A DNA stretch of 64,000 nt from CALREJ01 sp035547395 (GTDB lineage Bacteria > Patescibacteriota > Gracilibacteria > Peribacterales > Peribacteraceae). The translations under genes and the position numbers were made by a program. The stretch is taken from positions 105,597 to 169,596 of the forward strand of contig DASZVA010000010.1 in assembly GCA_035547395.1 (NCBI GenBank). Direction: 5' to 3'. The notes below the pieces were generated by a model. The model searched no databases. It saw nothing but the letters and a program-made list of their open reading frames with translations, and was not told where the DNA came from. Positions 7,780-16,246 of this stretch are shown in pieces (positions within the stretch are counted from its first letter, which is position 1; the number at the start of each line of letters is the position of its first letter).

Positions 7780-8169
7780 ATGCAGAAACGATCATTACCG
7801 GTCATCCTTCTCTGTTTACTGCTCGGCGCATGTACCGCCTCATCGGGTACCGCCGACGTTGGCGACGCCACCGGCAGCAGCGCATCCTCCGTCGCGGTGC
7901 CGCAGGATCCCGCGTCCGCGATCGATCTCTATACCAATCGGGCATTTCAGAACGATCCGGCTGCGCAAGCCGAGCTGGGCATGATCTATGAAAAAGGACT
8001 CGGTGTTGCAAAGGATCCGGTGACCGCATACGCGTGGTTCTTGCTTGCGGCGGATCAAAAGGATGACGACGGAACAATCGGCGTGCAGCGATTGTCCCAC
8101 GTACTCATGCCGCAGCAGATCGGTGCCGCAACGACATTGCACGACCAATTCAAAGCGTCGATTCGCTGA
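7780..8169 (+). CDS. Lipoprotein with one Sel1-like repeat
   Basis: 129 residues. Lipoprotein signal MQKRSLPVILLCLLLGAC (lipobox LGAC), a Ser/Thr-rich linker, then a Sel1/TPR-like helical pair (AQAELGMIYEKGLGVAKDPV, then TAYAWFLLAADQ). Sel1 repeats mediate protein contacts; with one repeat this is a small cell-surface adaptor at most. It is transcribed alone and ends in TGA. Confidence 0.78.
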   Translation: MQKRSLPVILLCLLLGACTASSGTADVGDATGSSASSVAVPQDPASAIDLYTNRAFQNDPAAQAELGMIYEKGLGVAKDPVTAYAWFLLAADQKDDDGTIGVQRLSHVLMPQQIGAATTLHDQFKASIR

Positions 8170-8181
8170 ACGAGTATTTTG

Positions 8182-8200
8182 CATGCAAGTGCATTGCATG
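8182..8200. promoter_or_regulatory. Inverted repeat upstream of the DUF2156-like gene
   Basis: CATGCAA-GTGCA-TTGCATG, perfect 7-bp arms, lies 32 nt before the next gene. It could be an operator; nothing else supports this. Confidence 0.3.
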
Positions 8201-8231
8201 ATCAGTCCAATGCTGCGAAAATGCCGTGACT

Positions 8232-9086
8232 ATGCAGGCCATCGACCATCTTTTGCGCCCCATCGAGATCAAAGACAAGCCCGTGTTCGACCGTTACCTG
8301 AAACAATTTCCGCAGCAGCTATCGGATTATTCATTCACGAATCTCGCATGCTGGAAGTGCCGCGGCAACACGTGGGCGGAACACGAGGGTCATCTCTTTA
8401 TCTCATTTATCGACGGCGACGAGCGGGTGTACATGCCGCCCGTCGGTCCGAAGACCGAAGACATTATGCGTTCCATGCCGAATGTTCATTGGTCGCGTCT
8501 CAACGAAACAATCGCGCATCAGATGCCTCCGCAACTTCCCGCGCACGTGCTCTGTCATAAAGCCGATTACGTCTACAGCGTAAAGGAACTCATCGAACTT
8601 GCCGGCAAAAAATACGACGGCAAACGCAATTTCATTCGCAGAGTGGAGAAAGAAAATCCGGTCGTAAAAGCGCTGGATGCATCGTCGAGCGACGCGTGCT
8701 TCGGGCTGTACGAAACGTGGTATCAGAATTTTGAGCACAAGACCCGCACGCTGGAAGAAGAGCGGTCTGCATTCAAGATCGCACTCGATCATTACGCAGA
8801 ACTGGATCTCAGAGGGATCGGTGTCTGGATCGGCGGCAATCTCAAAGCTTATGCGATCGGCGATCAGCTGAGTGATGCGATGACGGTGGAAATTTTTGAG
8901 AAAGCGACGACCGATGTCACCGGTATGTATCAGTACGTGCTGCATGCGTATGCAAAAAGTCTCGATCCGTCCGTGACGCTTCTCAACCGGGAAGAGGATC
9001 TGAACATCGCGAGTCTGCGCAAAGCCAAAGAGAGCTGGTACCCGATCGAGTTGCTGCAGAAGTATGAAGTGACGGCAAAGGAATGA
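8232..9086 (+). CDS. DUF2156-like GNAT-fold protein (phosphatidylglycerol lysyltransferase C-domain family)
   Basis: 284 residues from ATG 8232; a GTG 6 nt upstream is an alternative. Two tandem acetyltransferase-like halves are suggested by YSFTNLACWKCRGNTWAEHEGHLFI and KKYDGKRNFIRRVEKENPVV, then RGIGVWIGGNLKAYAIGDQLSD and a C-terminal NREEDLNIASLRKAKESWYPI. These are hallmarks of the DUF2156 group, related to aminoacyl-phosphatidylglycerol synthases. Unlike MprF there is no membrane domain, so the protein is soluble. The acceptor is unknown. Confidence 0.75.
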   Translation: MQAIDHLLRPIEIKDKPVFDRYLKQFPQQLSDYSFTNLACWKCRGNTWAEHEGHLFISFIDGDERVYMPPVGPKTEDIMRSMPNVHWSRLNETIAHQMPPQLPAHVLCHKADYVYSVKELIELAGKKYDGKRNFIRRVEKENPVVKALDASSSDACFGLYETWYQNFEHKTRTLEEERSAFKIALDHYAELDLRGIGVWIGGNLKAYAIGDQLSDAMTVEIFEKATTDVTGMYQYVLHAYAKSLDPSVTLLNREEDLNIASLRKAKESWYPIELLQKYEVTAKE

Positions 9087-9100
9087 ACTGCGTTGCTTGA

Positions 9101-9724
9101 TCACCGCACTGCGTCCGTATAGACGACCAATCTGTGATCATATCGTTGGAGCGCTCCGTTCCACGTGCCGTCGCAGGTGATGAGATTCAAGTGCGAGCCC
9201 GTCGCCGTTCCGAAAATTTTCTGCATCGGCGGATTGTCCGTCATGTAACTGTGCATCGATGTCACGCGAAATTGATGCGTGTTGCCCGCGGTATCGATGA
9301 CCGAGACAGTGTCGCCGGGTTTCAATTCATCCAGATGCCAGAACACCGCCGCGCCTATGTACGAATCCAGATGTCCCGCCATCACCGCGTTTCCCGTTTC
9401 CCCCGGACGCGGACCGAGGTCGTACCAGCCGACGTCGTTCCATCCCTTCGGAGCGTCCATCGATCCGTCGCTCAAAAGCCCCACGTCTTCCACCGGCGCG
9501 TTCACCTTGATCGACGGGATCACCAGGCGCGCCGGTTTGGTCGTTGTTTCCACCGACGATGATCGCGGCGGGTCGAATGCGGGCGACTGCGAAATCGGTT
9601 GATGCAATTTTGTGATAACGGCAAGTATAGCCGTACCAGCCAGGATGAATGTCATCACGTATGTAGAGCCGGCACGCACATCGAGCGCTATTACGCTCGC
9701 ACGGGAAGACGTGAAAAACTTCAT
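9101..9724 (-). CDS. Sortase, class D/E-like
   Basis: 207 residues. An N-terminal membrane anchor (TYVMTFILAGTAILAVI) and a Ser/Pro-rich stalk precede the sortase barrel. The catalytic His is near 118 (MAGHLDS), Cys near 184 (NLITCDG) and Arg near 198 (YDHRLVV). The family cleaves a sorting signal and joins proteins to the cell envelope. No canonical LPxTG substrate was seen in this window, so the substrate is elsewhere or atypical. It is convergent with the DUF2156 gene. Confidence 0.88.
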   Translation of the reverse strand: MKFFTSSRASVIALDVRAGSTYVMTFILAGTAILAVITKLHQPISQSPAFDPPRSSSVETTTKPARLVIPSIKVNAPVEDVGLLSDGSMDAPKGWNDVGWYDLGPRPGETGNAVMAGHLDSYIGAAVFWHLDELKPGDTVSVIDTAGNTHQFRVTSMHSYMTDNPPMQKIFGTATGSHLNLITCDGTWNGALQRYDHRLVVYTDAVR

Positions 9725-9802
9725 AGGAAACGGATCCCATGACGATGCATGTCATGTTTCCTGTCCGATTTTTTCGCAGGTTTTTTTCCGCCGAAATCCT
9801 TC

Positions 9803-9808
9803 TATACT
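9803..9808 (+). promoter_or_regulatory. Leaderless-type -10
   Basis: TATACT ends 8 nt before the ATG at 9817 and selects that start over an in-frame ATG further upstream. Confidence 0.55.
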
Positions 9809-9816
9809 GCTGTTCG

Positions 9817-10161
9817 ATGAACTATCCGTTCTGGACGCGCGTCGCGTTGACCCTCTTCGGATTACTGCTGATCGCCTACAGCAGTTTGCTCGTATCCAAC
9901 ATGATCTGCCGTACGTCGCTCAGATCCTGCCGCACGAGTGCCGATTGCGAACAGGGGACGGCATGCATCAATTATGGCTCCGGAGAAGTGCGCTGCACGC
10001 CCGCTTACTGCTCATCGATCCACAAGAGCACTCTCAACGTGCAGGCGATGACCCAGCGCGCGGCGGGAGTGATTTCGATGGAAGCGGCGCGGTTCGGATT
10101 GTGGATCGTTCATTTTGAGAAAACGAAGATACTGCCGTTCATGACGAGTCCGAAGAAATAA
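9817..10161 (+). CDS. Membrane-anchored Cys-rich small protein
   Basis: 114 residues. One N-terminal helix (VALTLFGLLLIAYSSLLVS) anchors a short extracytoplasmic region containing C-R-T-S-A-D-C-E-Q-G-T-A-C followed by VRCTPAYC, a spacing like small disulfide-knotted domains. The C-terminal half has no recognisable motif. Start chosen from the promoter 8 nt upstream. Function unknown. Confidence 0.65.
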   Translation: MNYPFWTRVALTLFGLLLIAYSSLLVSNMICRTSLRSCRTSADCEQGTACINYGSGEVRCTPAYCSSIHKSTLNVQAMTQRAAGVISMEAARFGLWIVHFEKTKILPFMTSPKK

Positions 10162-10255
10162 TCGCTGGATGACGCGCGGAATATCAATAGGAGAATATGT
10201 AAAAAAAGAGACAGCGTAGAATAAAAAAGTAGATCAGCATTTTTATCTAAAGCAA

Positions 10256-10283
10256 GGGACGATTCGAATGTTCGAATCGTCCC
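10256..10283. terminator. Long perfect hairpin between convergent genes
   Basis: GGGACGATTCGAA pairs with TTCGAATCGTCCC around a 2-nt centre (13-bp arms). It lies between the 3' ends of the small anchored protein and the STAS gene; probably a two-way terminator, although T-runs are poor. Confidence 0.6.
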
Positions 10284-10303
10284 CAAAAGCGTCGGATGCC
10301 CAT

Positions 10304-10681
10304 TTAACTGCTTCGCATTTTGCCGATGGCGCTTTTAACGTTTTGTTCCATCAGCTCAAGCGTATCGCAATGCACAATGGCGAAGATCGTGGCGACCTCT
10401 TTGCACATACATGCGAAAAGGATTTTTTTCCCGCGCTCACAAAGATTTTCTCTCAATGCGAGTAACGGTGAGAGTGCGGCGGAGGAAAAGAATGTCACGT
10501 TCGAAAAGTCGAGGATCATGTTTCTGTTTTCTTCTGCCGCAATTCCCAGACATATTCTTATGTTTTCGATCTGGGCTTCATCCAAGATCTTCGAGCGGCT
10601 AAATCGCAGAATGAGAATCTCTCCCTCCTCTCGTTGTTCAAATACTTGTATCCCCGCTACACATGTCGTGCTCGTATCCAT
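10304..10681 (-). CDS. STAS-domain protein (anti-anti-sigma-factor type)
   Basis: 125 residues forming one STAS domain. The diagnostic segment is MILDFSNVTFFSSAALSPLL, where the Ser pair sits at the kinase-targeted position of SpoIIAA/RsbV-type antagonists. Such proteins release a sigma factor by binding its anti-sigma kinase; no partner is encoded nearby. It has a strong Shine-Dalgarno (AAGGAG, 6 nt before the ATG), unusual in this window, so it is translated from a leadered mRNA. Confidence 0.82.
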   Translation of the reverse strand: MDTSTTCVAGIQVFEQREEGEILILRFSRSKILDEAQIENIRICLGIAAEENRNMILDFSNVTFFSSAALSPLLALRENLCERGKKILFACMCKEVATIFAIVHCDTLELMEQNVKSAIGKMRSS

Positions 10682-10765
10682 CTCGCGCTCCTTGCCACAT
10701 ATGTTAAAAAACGGACAATGACGTTTGATTATTGTGAAACTCCTATTTCCATTGTCAAATCCTAT

Positions 10766-12562
10766 TTAGGAACCGAACGTGTACGCATACGCAGCGACGC
10801 CTTTGCCGTGGATTTGAAGCCGAACGACGTGCCGACCATATGGTCCTTTATACAGATTGAAGAGATCGTGGCGATCGATCGTGATCGTCTTCGTCTTCTT
10901 TCCGTCGACCAAGACATCGGCTTGCACTGGTTTGATTCCATCTTCGAGACCGAGCACGAGATTCACTTCGCCCGCGAGCGCATCGATCGTGACAGATCCG
11001 TTATCGCTCATCAGCACTTGTCTTTCATCATCAACCAATTGCCACGTGCCATCGAGATAGAAATCATTCTCCGTCAGTGATGATGGCAACGTGTATGCGT
11101 GCACCCGTGCATCGGGTCCGCCCTGAGAATTTCCGAATGAATTCCAGCCGCGTGAATGCAGATAGGTTTCCGGCGTGATGGGATTATTGGACCCTTGCTG
11201 CTCCGGCGGAAGCGTGGCGGTCGACGTCGTCTTGTGTCCGGACTCCGCGAGCAGACTCGCAATCGCCTGGTCGGTTTCCTCGTACGCGCCCTCGCCGAAA
11301 TGTTCGTAGCGGATGTTGCCGTTTGCATCGATCAAATATTTCGCCGGCCAGTATTCATTGTTGAATGCGTTCCACGTGCCGTAGTCGTTGTCCTGCACGA
11401 CGGGGTAGGTGAGATTGTGTTCCTTGATCGCCATCGCGACGTTACTCGCGCTTTTTTCAAACGTGAATTCCGGCGTATGCACGCCGATCAGCACGAACGG
11501 CTGGTCTTTGAATTTTTCCCACGTCGCTTCCTCGTACGGAAGCGTCCGGATGCAGTTGATGCAGCTGTAGGTCCAGAAATCGATGAGCACGACTTTTCCT
11601 TTCAAATCATTCAAATGCAGTGCGGGACTGTTGAACCACTCGCCTGCGCCCGCGAAATCGGCGGGCTCCATCCCGTAAACCGGCAGCATCGATCCGGTTC
11701 CCACTTGCTGCGATTGACTGCCGCCGATGTGGAAGAGATTTTCCTCGATGGAATTTCCGAAGTTTCCGAATCCCGTGTTGATCGCGAGATAGGTCTGAAT
11801 GTTCTGCAGAATGTTGAGTTGTAGTGCGATGGCCGAAAGCATGAGCAGCACGCCCGCGACTTCCTTGATGCGTTCGGTGTACTGACTCAGTCGTCTGACG
11901 GACGTGACTGCGTACTGTCCGCCGTAGCCGATGAGCAGAAGCGGAATGCCCGCGCCGATCGCATACGCGGAGAGATATCCCGCCGCCGCGAGTCCCGGTT
12001 GATTGCGCACGACTGCCAATGCGAATCCAAGTGCGGGTCCGGCGCACGGCACCCACACGAGCCCCATCGTGAGCCCGATGATGACGGTCGTGAGCAGCGA
12101 TTGCTGTCCGAATTCACCGCGCGCTTTGTTTTGAATGTCGCTTCCGAGTTGTTGGATGGAGGCAGCGATGCGTCCGCCGATTTCCATGGCGATCACGCCG
12201 AGGATCATCGCGATGATCACCGCGATCATTCCTTTCTCGATGAAGAAGAGTCCGCTCAGCACGGCACCGACGAGCTGCGGCGTTTTCTTGTGAAAGAAAA
12301 ATCCGACGCCGAAGAGAAAGAGCACGTCGTACGTCGCGATGCGTACGTCGTCCGCGAGCTCCACAAATTGACTGAGCAGCACATCGAGCAGGAAGACCGA
12401 TCCCACGAAACCGACGAGCATGCAGACGATCAAAATAAGCGGCCTCCATTTATTTTGATTGCTAACGGAAACCCCGAGCACGATCGGGATGAGCGGCAGA
12501 ATGCACGGCAGAAGAATGGTGAGCAGACCGGCCAGGAAGAGCGCGAGAATAGTGGATGGCAT
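10766..12562 (-). CDS. DipZ-type CcdA/thioredoxin fusion protein
   Basis: 598 residues from ATG 12562. Residues 1-250 are a CcdA/DsbD-like membrane domain with LPCILPLIPIVLGV and WVPCAGPALGFALA (the paired redox Cys). Next is an extracytoplasmic thioredoxin/TlpA domain with the active site YSCINCIRTLPYE, then a beta-rich C-terminal DipZ domain. The fusion carries electrons from cytoplasmic thioredoxin across the membrane to exported proteins. A thioredoxin (36639) and a DsbB-like oxidase (39255) elsewhere in the window could be partners. Upstream ATGs exist, but 12562 gives the best membrane start. Confidence 0.9.
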   Translation of the reverse strand: MPSTILALFLAGLLTILLPCILPLIPIVLGVSVSNQNKWRPLILIVCMLVGFVGSVFLLDVLLSQFVELADDVRIATYDVLFLFGVGFFFHKKTPQLVGAVLSGLFFIEKGMIAVIIAMILGVIAMEIGGRIAASIQQLGSDIQNKARGEFGQQSLLTTVIIGLTMGLVWVPCAGPALGFALAVVRNQPGLAAAGYLSAYAIGAGIPLLLIGYGGQYAVTSVRRLSQYTERIKEVAGVLLMLSAIALQLNILQNIQTYLAINTGFGNFGNSIEENLFHIGGSQSQQVGTGSMLPVYGMEPADFAGAGEWFNSPALHLNDLKGKVVLIDFWTYSCINCIRTLPYEEATWEKFKDQPFVLIGVHTPEFTFEKSASNVAMAIKEHNLTYPVVQDNDYGTWNAFNNEYWPAKYLIDANGNIRYEHFGEGAYEETDQAIASLLAESGHKTTSTATLPPEQQGSNNPITPETYLHSRGWNSFGNSQGGPDARVHAYTLPSSLTENDFYLDGTWQLVDDERQVLMSDNGSVTIDALAGEVNLVLGLEDGIKPVQADVLVDGKKTKTITIDRHDLFNLYKGPYGRHVVRLQIHGKGVAAYAYTFGS

Positions 12563-12697
12563 GGAGATAGGCGGAAAGAGAATTGCCGAATCAGGCAAAA
12601 ATGATAGCCGAATTCGCAAAAGAAAGACTGGCGTACAGCGCATCTTCATCGTGCAATGCGCGATCTCTCAATACGTGTTTTGACATAGTCTTTTTAT

Positions 12698-12752
12698 TTG
12701 ACAATATCCGGTTGTCGGGTATTATTTCGTCCAACGTATTATTCGTTATACG
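12698..12752 (+). promoter_or_regulatory. MarR-operon promoter with two candidate operators
   Basis: TTGACA (12698-12703), a 16-nt spacer and TATTAT (12720-12725). GACAA-N7-TTGTC (12700-12716) overlaps the -35, and CGTAT-N8-ATACG (12735-12752) lies just before the ATG. Both suit dimeric MarR binding and autorepression. Confidence 0.65.
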
Positions 12753-12756
12753 AACT

Positions 12757-13194
12757 ATGAAATCTTCCCACGACGACATCGTCAGCCTCGCTCTCGACCT
12801 CAGCAGACATCTGCGCCGCAGATTGCTTGCCTGCGGCAAGGACGGTACCAGCTTCATGCGCAGCCATGCGCTTGCAATCATCAAGGAAAGCGACAACCCG
12901 ACGATGAAGGATTTTGCGACGAGCATGAAAATTTCCGCATCATCCGCCACCGCGTTCATCGACCGTCTCACGAAAGAAGGATGGGTGAAGCGCGTGCCGG
13001 ATCCCAAGAACCGCAAGATTATCCATCTGAAAATCACGCCCAAGGGGAATCGCATCATCGCGCAGAGCATGCAGGACAAACGCGCGTTTCTCCGCGACAT
13101 CCTGACGCTTCTTTCCACGGATGACCGCAAACATCTCGAGCACATTCTTCAGTCTCTCCAGAGCGCATTGGCGCAGAACCCTTCCCACTCATAA
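12757..13194 (+). CDS. MarR-family transcriptional regulator
   Basis: 145 residues. The winged helix spans about residues 45-105 (MKDFATSMKISASSATAFID as recognition region; RVPDPKNRKIIHLKITPKG as wing, with the conserved D-x-R-like turn). It heads a three-gene unit with EmrA- and EmrB-like proteins, 4 nt before the next gene, the usual layout of a drug-responsive local repressor. The inverted repeats in its promoter support autoregulation. Ligand unknown. Confidence 0.88.
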   Translation: MKSSHDDIVSLALDLSRHLRRRLLACGKDGTSFMRSHALAIIKESDNPTMKDFATSMKISASSATAFIDRLTKEGWVKRVPDPKNRKIIHLKITPKGNRIIAQSMQDKRAFLRDILTLLSTDDRKHLEHILQSLQSALAQNPSHS

Positions 13195-13198
13195 GTCT

Positions 13199-13879
13199 AT
13201 GGAACCGCAGCACAATCAGCAGCATCAACAGGCCTCTTCCGCGGATCAATCCGCAAAGCCCGCGCGTAAGCGTCCCAACCGAAAGCAGATTCTGGGGGGT
13301 CTCGGCATCGCGGGAGTGATCGTCCTGATCTTCGCGACGATCTATTGGATTCACGAACAAAAATTCGTCTACACCGATAACGCGCAGATCTCGGCGCCGC
13401 TCATCAATCTGACCGCGCTCACGCCCGGTGATCTGAAAGCCGTCTACGTGAATCAGGGCGACTGGCTGTATCCGAATGAAATCGTCGCCCGCGTCGGCGA
13501 CGACATGATACGCACGCAGGTCGCGGGGGTTGCCGTCACGGTGAAGCAGGATCTCGGCGCCAACTACACGCCGGGCGAACCGGTCGTCACCATGGTGCAG
13601 CCCGATCAGCTGAAAGTCGTGGCGCAGGTGCAGGAAGACAAAGGGCTGCAATATTTGTACGCGGGGCAGGACGTGAATTTCACCGTCGACGCGTTTCCCG
13701 GACGCGCGTATCACGGCACGGTCGAATCGGTCAGCGACACCAGCCACAACGGAGACGTCGTCTTCAATATTTCCGACAAGCGCCAGGAGCAGAACTTCGA
13801 CGTGAAGATCGCGTTCGACACGACCGCGTATCCCGAACTGCAAAACGGCATGTCGGCCAAAGTCTGGATCGTCAAATAA
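13199..13879 (+). CDS. Short EmrA/HlyD-type membrane fusion protein
   Basis: 226 residues, against about 390 for E. coli EmrA. One N-terminal helix (ILGGLGIAGVIVLIFATIYWI), the family signature YTDNAQISAPLI, then a lipoyl-like half-motif pair and a beta-barrel (QLKVVAQVQEDKGL to GMSAKVWIV). The long coiled-coil hairpin that would contact an outer-membrane channel is absent; the barrel follows the first lipoyl half directly. This fits a cell with a single membrane, where the protein may only help its pump. It lies between marR and the emrB-like pump, 6 nt from the latter. Confidence 0.82.
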   Translation: MEPQHNQQHQQASSADQSAKPARKRPNRKQILGGLGIAGVIVLIFATIYWIHEQKFVYTDNAQISAPLINLTALTPGDLKAVYVNQGDWLYPNEIVARVGDDMIRTQVAGVAVTVKQDLGANYTPGEPVVTMVQPDQLKVVAQVQEDKGLQYLYAGQDVNFTVDAFPGRAYHGTVESVSDTSHNGDVVFNISDKRQEQNFDVKIAFDTTAYPELQNGMSAKVWIVK

Positions 13880-13885
13880 TCCCCC

Positions 13886-15394
13886 ATGTCCGCAGCGAGC
13901 GCTCACACAACCGGCGGGAAACCACCGGTCCATCGCGGACTCATTCTTTTGACGGTGATCGTCGGCACGTTTCTCGGCCGTCTTGATCAGACGATCGTCA
14001 ATCTGGCGCTGCCGAAAATCATCAATGATTTCAGTATCACGGTCAGCTCCGCCGGATGGATCGCGACGGCGTACATCCTAGCCAACGCCGTTTTCGTGCC
14101 GATCTGGGGAAAGCTGGGTGACACGATCGGACGCAAGAAAGTGTATCTTGCGGGATTCATCATGTTCATCGTCGGTTCGCTTCTTGCGGGGCTCTCGTGG
14201 AATTTGCCGTCGATGATCGTCTTTCGCGTGATCCAGGCGATCGCGGGATCCGCCGACTATCCGACCGCGATGGCGATCCTCACCGTCACCTACACCACCA
14301 ACAAAGAACGCGCGCAGGCGCTCGGCATCTGGTCGTCCGCGTTCGCGGTCTCCGCCGTGCTCGGGCCGCTGATCGGCGGACCGCTCATCGACAACTTCAG
14401 CTGGAGAGCGGTGTTTCTCATCAACGTGCCGATCGGCATCATCGGCATTCTGATGGCAATGGCGTTCATCCGGGAATCCGTCTCGGAGAAAAAGACACAC
14501 AAGTTTGACGTGCCCGGCGCGCTCGCGCTCGGCATCTGCCTGTCGAGCATCGTGCTCGTGCTCGACAAGGGCATGGATTGGGGATGGGTCTCCGTCGGTT
14601 CCGTCCTTTGTTACATCACGGCGATCGTCTCGCTCATCGTCTTCATCATTCTGGAGCAGCGGCATCCAGAGCCGATCGTCGACCTCAAATTTTTCAAGAA
14701 CAAAATCTTCACGCAGACGCTGCTCAATAACTTCATCATCTTCATGGGCATGATGGGATCGGTGTTCCTCATCCCCGTTTTCTCGCAGACCTTCCTCGGT
14801 TACGACGCGACGCAGAGCGGATTGCTCTTCGTGCCGATGGCGTTCGCGTTGATGCTGGCCGCGCCTCTCGGCGGGCGCCTGACGGACAGCGTCCAGCCGC
14901 GATACGTGATCATGGCGAGCACGATCGTCGCGGCGCTCGGGCTGTATTTGTTCTCTTTTATCGATGCGCGATCCGGTGCCTGGGATATCATGGGGCCGCT
15001 CAGCATTATGGCGTTCGGCATGGGATTCGGGATGGCGCAACGCACGAACGTGATTGCCGCAGCGGTTCCCAAACAGGAAATCGGCATGGCATCGTCCGTA
15101 CTCGCACTCGCGCGCAACGTCGCCGGTGCGTTCGGAGTTGCGATCTTTGCCACGCTCCTCAATTCCAGCATCGAACACAACGTGCTCGTCATCAACCAGT
15201 ACAGCCAGTTCCACGGCACGACGCCCGCGGAGTACCAGCAGTATGTCTCGCTCATCACGTTGAAGGCGCAGATCGACGGCTACAAAACAGTCTTCGTGGT
15301 CTCGAGCATCCTGGTCTTCATCGGCGGTTTGCTCTCATGGTTCATCGGCGATGTGAAACTGAAGAAGGGCGTGGAAGTGCACGTCGAGGCCTGA
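13886..15394 (+). CDS. EmrB-type drug:H+ antiporter (DHA2, 14 helices)
   Basis: 502 residues with about 14 membrane segments. DHA2 motifs include LDQTIVNLALPKI in helix 1, GKLGDTIGRKKVYLAG between helices 2 and 3, and the antiporter motif C region AVSAVLGPLIGGPLID. It exports toxic organic compounds in exchange for protons. It forms an operon with the MarR regulator and the short EmrA-like protein. Confidence 0.9.
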   Translation: MSAASAHTTGGKPPVHRGLILLTVIVGTFLGRLDQTIVNLALPKIINDFSITVSSAGWIATAYILANAVFVPIWGKLGDTIGRKKVYLAGFIMFIVGSLLAGLSWNLPSMIVFRVIQAIAGSADYPTAMAILTVTYTTNKERAQALGIWSSAFAVSAVLGPLIGGPLIDNFSWRAVFLINVPIGIIGILMAMAFIRESVSEKKTHKFDVPGALALGICLSSIVLVLDKGMDWGWVSVGSVLCYITAIVSLIVFIILEQRHPEPIVDLKFFKNKIFTQTLLNNFIIFMGMMGSVFLIPVFSQTFLGYDATQSGLLFVPMAFALMLAAPLGGRLTDSVQPRYVIMASTIVAALGLYLFSFIDARSGAWDIMGPLSIMAFGMGFGMAQRTNVIAAAVPKQEIGMASSVLALARNVAGAFGVAIFATLLNSSIEHNVLVINQYSQFHGTTPAEYQQYVSLITLKAQIDGYKTVFVVSSILVFIGGLLSWFIGDVKLKKGVEVHVEA

Positions 15395-15487
15395 CGACGG
15401 ATTCAATCGACAGGACATATCGTGCAGGTGTACAAAGAGGTCCTGCTCTTTCCCCGTTTCCGATCTTTCACAAAGGATTGCATTATT

Positions 15488-16081
15488 ATGCATCTGCCGA
15501 TGTCGTTTGATGAAGTTGTGGAGATGTTGCTCGGTCGGATGAAGCGCAATGGACTGGATTTTGATGAGAAACACGTGAGAAATATTCCTGACCTGCCGGA
15601 TGATTTTTCGTGTACGATCGACGTCTGCTCAAACGAACCTTTTTTCAGAGGATGGAAGAAACATTACTGTGAACACGGAGATGTGCACATACCTGTCGCG
15701 CTCATCGTCCCCTCGCATGTCATTGAGTATCGGGACGCATCGGTTGTAAATCCAGAGCCCCTGCGACAACGCGGTACTGCGACGAATCAGTGTTACTGGT
15801 TGCCGAATGTTGCCATACTCCACAACGTGCCCGACTACCGCTCTGAGTATTCCGAATTAACCTTTAATGAATGTGCCTGCGTATTTAGCCAGAATCCGGG
15901 AATAGGAAGCATCCGCGTGATGAGTGAAGCGCGTCATCCGGCTCAGATTTATTCAAATCCGCGCGATGCCCGGCACATCGTCGCTGACGCTCATATCGAT
16001 AAAAGTCGGCATTGCGGGTATCTCCTGAGCAAGAGAACGGAAGTCCCACGGCCGTACATTGATAATCTGGAGCCGTGCTGA
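15488..16081 (+). CDS. Hypothetical protein
   Basis: 197 residues from ATG 15488, preceded by AAGGA about 10 nt upstream; a GTG at 15422 is an alternative start. The sequence is soluble and Cys/His-containing (TIDVCSNEPFFRGW, KKHYCEHGDVHIPVALIV, CYWLPNVAILHNVPDYRSEY) and has no signal peptide or helix. It looks like a folded, possibly metal-binding domain. I do not recognise the family. A strong terminator follows. Confidence 0.6.
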   Translation: MHLPMSFDEVVEMLLGRMKRNGLDFDEKHVRNIPDLPDDFSCTIDVCSNEPFFRGWKKHYCEHGDVHIPVALIVPSHVIEYRDASVVNPEPLRQRGTATNQCYWLPNVAILHNVPDYRSEYSELTFNECACVFSQNPGIGSIRVMSEARHPAQIYSNPRDARHIVADAHIDKSRHCGYLLSKRTEVPRPYIDNLEPC

Positions 16082-16112
16082 GAATGATTCGTCTGTCCGA
16101 GAAAAGAGCAGT

Positions 16113-16142
16113 GCCCGCAACTCGGAGTTGCGGGCTTTTTTT
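16113..16142 (+). terminator. Rho-independent terminator
   Basis: GCCCGCAACT (113-122) pairs with AGTTGCGGGC (126-135) around CGG, followed by seven T. Confidence 0.93.
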
Positions 16143-16246
16143 GCAAGAAACGCCCCGTACGGCTTTTTCTTGAAGGTCTGCAGAAAACCCGACTTTTCTC
16201 TGGCGTGTTCGGGGGATTTTTCTGCTACACTGCGCGGCGACGCATT

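Noticed and set aside
14078..15214. 378-codon frame antisense to the EmrB-like gene
   Set aside because: Low-complexity charged translation (Arg/Asp/Glu/His) typical of an antisense shadow of membrane-protein codons.
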